This document shows, piece after piece, positions 12,978-14,956 of a stretch of DNA of 14,956 bases. Position 1 is the first letter of the stretch; each line of letters opens with the position of its first letter. The position numbers were made by a program, and so were the translations under genes. The stretch lies in the NCBI GenBank assembly GCA_910588095.1, contig CAJUQH010000026.1:1-14956 (forward strand), in the 5' to 3' direction. This DNA comes from an uncultured Eggerthellaceae bacterium (GTDB taxonomy: Bacteria; Actinomycetota; Coriobacteriia; Coriobacteriales; Eggerthellaceae). The notes below the pieces were generated by a model. That model did no database searches, had not been told where the DNA came from, and saw only the letters and a program-made list of their open reading frames with translations.

Positions 12978-14816
12978 CTACCTGCTGCTGTGGCTCGTGA
13001 AGCGATACGTGGGCACCGCATCTTCCAGGCACGCTATGACATCGCCACCCGGCGCGTCCACCACCTGCGAGAGCTTCTCGATCTTGGCAGCCACCTCTTC
13101 GTGGCTGATTCCCTCGCACGTGGCTATCATGATGGACTTGTTGGCCGTAGGGATGGTGTTCTCGTCGTCGGTCAGCAGCTCCTCGTAGAGCTTCTCGCCC
13201 TCGCGCAGCCCGATGTACTCTATCTGCACGTCGGCGCCAGAAAGGCGGATGAGGTTGCGCGCCAGGTCGACGATGCGCACCGGCTCGCCCATGTCCAGGA
13301 TGAATATCTCTCCGCCCTGGGCGATGCCGCCCGCCTGGATGACCAGGCGCACTGCCTCGGGAATGGTCATGAAGAAGCGTTCGATGTCAGGGTGCGTGAT
13401 GGTGATGGGGCCGCCGTTGGCTATCTGGCGCTTGAACACCGGTATGACGCTGCCATTGGAACCCAGGACGTTGCCGAATCGCACGGCGGAGAACACCGTC
13501 TTGGAAGCGCGCGCATAGTATTGGAGCACCATCTCGCCCATGCGCTTAGTGGCTCCCATGACGCTCGTGGGGTTCACGGCCTTGTCCGTGGATATGAAGA
13601 TGAAGCGGTCGACACCATGGCTGTCAGCCTCGCGCACCACGTTGAGCGTGCCGAAAACGTTGTTCTGGATGGCCTCGCGCGGGCACAGCTCCATGAGCGG
13701 AACGTGCTTATGAGCCGCAGCATGGAAGACCACCTTCGGGGCGTACTGTTCGAATATCTCATGCACGCGCGCGAGGTCGCACACGTTGCCCACCTCGACC
13801 ACCACGTCGATGTCGTCATACTCGCGCAGCAGCTCCTGCTGGAGCATGTAGGCGTCGTTCTCGTACATGTCGAAGATGACGATGCGCGCCGGTGCCACCT
13901 TCGCCAGCTGACGGCAGAGCTCGCTGCCGATGGAGCCGCCGCCGCCCGTGACGAGCACTGTCTTCCCCGCCACATAGCTCGAGGCGATGCGCGTGTCGAG
14001 CACTATCTCCTCGCGGCCCAGCAGGTCGGTCACGTCCACGTCGCGCAAGGCCACGTCGCCTATCTCGTCGATGCGCAGCTCGCGTATGTTCGGCAGGGTC
14101 TTGAGACTGCAATCGGTCTCGATGCAGATGGCATAGATGGCGCGCTGCTCCTCGGGCGTGGCCGAGGGGATGGCCACGACGATCTGCTCGATGTCGTAGC
14201 GGTCTACCAGCGCCGGTATGTCCTCGCTCGATCCCGCGACGCGGATGCCATGGATGCGCAGCTTGCGCTTCGAAGGGTCGTCGTCGGTGGCCACGATGGG
14301 AACGCCAGGCATGTTCTGGTCATGGCTGAGCATGCGGCCGATCGTGAGCGCGCCCGTCTCGCCCGCGCCCACGATGAGGGTGCGCGGACGGCGCGGCGCC
14401 TCGTCATGGTGGGCGATGATGCGCTTGTTCTTGTGGAACACGCGCCAGACCATGCGCATGCCGCCCAGCAGGAAAACGAGGATGATGGCGGCGGCGATGA
14501 ACACGCGGATGGGCAGCCTCACGTCGATTATCCAAAGGAACACCGCTCCGATGAGCGTGGAGAGGAACACCGAGAAGAATATCTGGAGCGCCTCGTTGAT
14601 GCCCGCGTATTCCCATAGGTTGTTGTAGAGCTTGAAGCAGGCCAAGACCAGCACGTTGATGAGGGCCAGGATGCCCAGCATGAAGTAGATCTCATTGTTG
14701 GCGAACACCTCGCCCACCACATTGGTCAGGCAAGCGCCAAGCCAGTAGGCGGCATAAGTGGCCAGGATGTCATAGATGAGCAGCCAGGCCGTTCTCTTTG
14801 AGAGTCGGAAATCCAT
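12978..14816 (-). CDS. Membrane-anchored nucleotide-sugar 4,6-dehydratase (PglF/WbpM/CapD type)
   Basis: A 612-residue inner-membrane enzyme of the extended SDR family, likely converting UDP-GlcNAc to UDP-4-keto-6-deoxy-GlcNAc. Four hydrophobic helices lie within about residues 10-125. A first Rossmann domain (VGAGETG, 149-155) is the CoA-binding-like part of this family. The catalytic SDR domain begins VTGGGGSIGSELCRQL (289-304) and has FHAAAHKHVPLME (364-376), STDKAVNPTSVMGATKR (409-425) with Thr410, Asp411 and Lys412, and Met420-x3-Lys424 in place of the usual Tyr-x3-Lys, as in PglF and FlaA1. RFGNVLGSNGSV (446-457) and REGEKLYEEL (538-547) are also typical. The ATG at 14816 has no ribosome site but a TATAAT twelve bases upstream. 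It is convergent to the operon holding its probable partner aminotransferase. Epimerisation at C5, as in FlaA1/PseB, cannot be excluded. Confidence 0.9.
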   Translation of the reverse strand: MDFRLSKRTAWLLIYDILATYAAYWLGACLTNVVGEVFANNEIYFMLGILALINVLVLACFKLYNNLWEYAGINEALQIFFSVFLSTLIGAVFLWIIDVRLPIRVFIAAAIILVFLLGGMRMVWRVFHKNKRIIAHHDEAPRRPRTLIVGAGETGALTIGRMLSHDQNMPGVPIVATDDDPSKRKLRIHGIRVAGSSEDIPALVDRYDIEQIVVAIPSATPEEQRAIYAICIETDCSLKTLPNIRELRIDEIGDVALRDVDVTDLLGREEIVLDTRIASSYVAGKTVLVTGGGGSIGSELCRQLAKVAPARIVIFDMYENDAYMLQQELLREYDDIDVVVEVGNVCDLARVHEIFEQYAPKVVFHAAAHKHVPLMELCPREAIQNNVFGTLNVVREADSHGVDRFIFISTDKAVNPTSVMGATKRMGEMVLQYYARASKTVFSAVRFGNVLGSNGSVIPVFKRQIANGGPITITHPDIERFFMTIPEAVRLVIQAGGIAQGGEIFILDMGEPVRIVDLARNLIRLSGADVQIEYIGLREGEKLYEELLTDDENTIPTANKSIMIATCEGISHEEVAAKIEKLSQVVDAPGGDVIACLEDAVPTYRFTSHSSR

Positions 14817-14827
14817 ATCAACGAATC

Positions 14828-14855
14828 ATTATAGCCGATAACCGAATCCCGATAA
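14828..14855 (-). promoter_or_regulatory. Promoter of the dehydratase gene with a CCGATAA-type heptamer array
   Basis: On the minus strand TATAAT (14833-14828) is followed after 11 bases by the ATG at 14816, so the leader would be only about five bases. Just upstream, three contiguous heptamers CCGATAA, CCGAATC, CCGATAA (plus-strand 14835-14855) fill the spacer and -35 region; no good -35 hexamer is seen. The array could be an activator or repressor site (inference). Confidence 0.45.
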
Positions 14856-14923
14856 GGCCCATCTCGCGCGCCATGGATGCTCGTCGCGCCACCGGCAGCC
14901 GAAGCGCCCGCCGCACGGCTCGG

Positions 14924-14947
14924 CGCTCGCAGCCGCGCCTGCGAGCG
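14924..14947. repeat. Perfect 9-base inverted repeat near the window edge
   Basis: CGCTCGCAG (14924-14932) and CTGCGAGCG (14939-14947) are perfectly complementary around CCGCGC. There is no T tract on either side within the window. It may belong to a neighbouring gene or be a weak terminator. I see no supportable gene in 14856-14956. Confidence 0.3.
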
Positions 14948-14956
14948 GCCACCCCC

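Noticed and set aside
12990..14618. Long plus-strand open frame (542 codons) opposite the dehydratase gene
   Set aside because: It is antisense to a well-conserved gene; the product is His/Asp/Val/Ala-rich low-complexity sequence typical of reading the complement of GC-rich codons, and it has no family resemblance.
1..14956. CRISPR array, insertion sequence, integrase, toxin-antitoxin or phage genes
   Set aside because: I looked for regular repeats with spacers, transposase or integrase motifs, and attachment-site duplications next to the tRNAs, and found none; the tRNA-side region contains no integrase gene.

Overview
The window is GC-rich, densely coded bacterial DNA. An actinobacterial-type integration host factor (mIHF), two tandem coiled-coil NlpC/P60 wall hydrolases and a PutP-type sodium symporter point to Actinomycetota. 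The overall flavour suggests class Coriobacteriia (Eggerthellaceae or relatives). The phylum call is fairly firm; the class is an inference from gene content and style, not from a marker search.

Layout. Positions 1-214 hold two tRNA genes on the minus strand (Thr-GGT, cut by the window edge, and Tyr-GTA). A good sigma70-like promoter at 358-386 fires toward them and is followed by two copies of a dyad-containing repeat. Positions 537-3052 hold two tandem paralogous secreted peptidoglycan hydrolases, each with its own leader and each followed by a strong hairpin terminator. Positions 3131-6262 hold a divergent pair: a PutP-like Na+/solute symporter (minus) and a PLP-dependent aminotransferase of the aspartate aminotransferase Ic / 'Aminotran_MocR' type (plus). 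Positions 6305-7814 hold a second divergent pair: mIHF (minus) and a small alarmone (ppGpp) synthetase (plus). Positions 7882-9521 hold a translationally coupled minus-strand pair: an uncharacterised protein with a DUF721-like segment and a DUF2064-type glycosyltransferase/nucleotidyltransferase-fold protein.

Positions 9587-14816 hold a surface-glycan module. A plus-strand operon encodes a GT4 glycosyltransferase, a DegT/DnrJ/EryC1 sugar aminotransferase and a PglC/WcaJ-type phosphoglycosyl transferase. It faces a membrane-anchored nucleotide-sugar 4,6-dehydratase (PglF/WbpM/CapD type) on the minus strand. Dehydratase, aminotransferase and phosphoglycosyl transferase are the core of a bacillosamine-type pathway: make a UDP-4-amino-4,6-dideoxy sugar, then load it on undecaprenyl phosphate. 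The matching acetyltransferase (PglD) is not in the window.

Most of the window is ordinary housekeeping and envelope biology, and I found no clear new defence or mobile system. The observations most worth a second look are: the diverged active-site neighbourhood of the duplicated hydrolases, including a His replacing the Gly after Cys-Ser; their shared leader; the dyad repeats under the tRNA-side promoter; the apparently leaderless or very short-leader starts of the GT4 and dehydratase genes; a heptamer array upstream of the dehydratase; and the uncharacterised Cys/His-bearing protein coupled to the DUF2064 gene.
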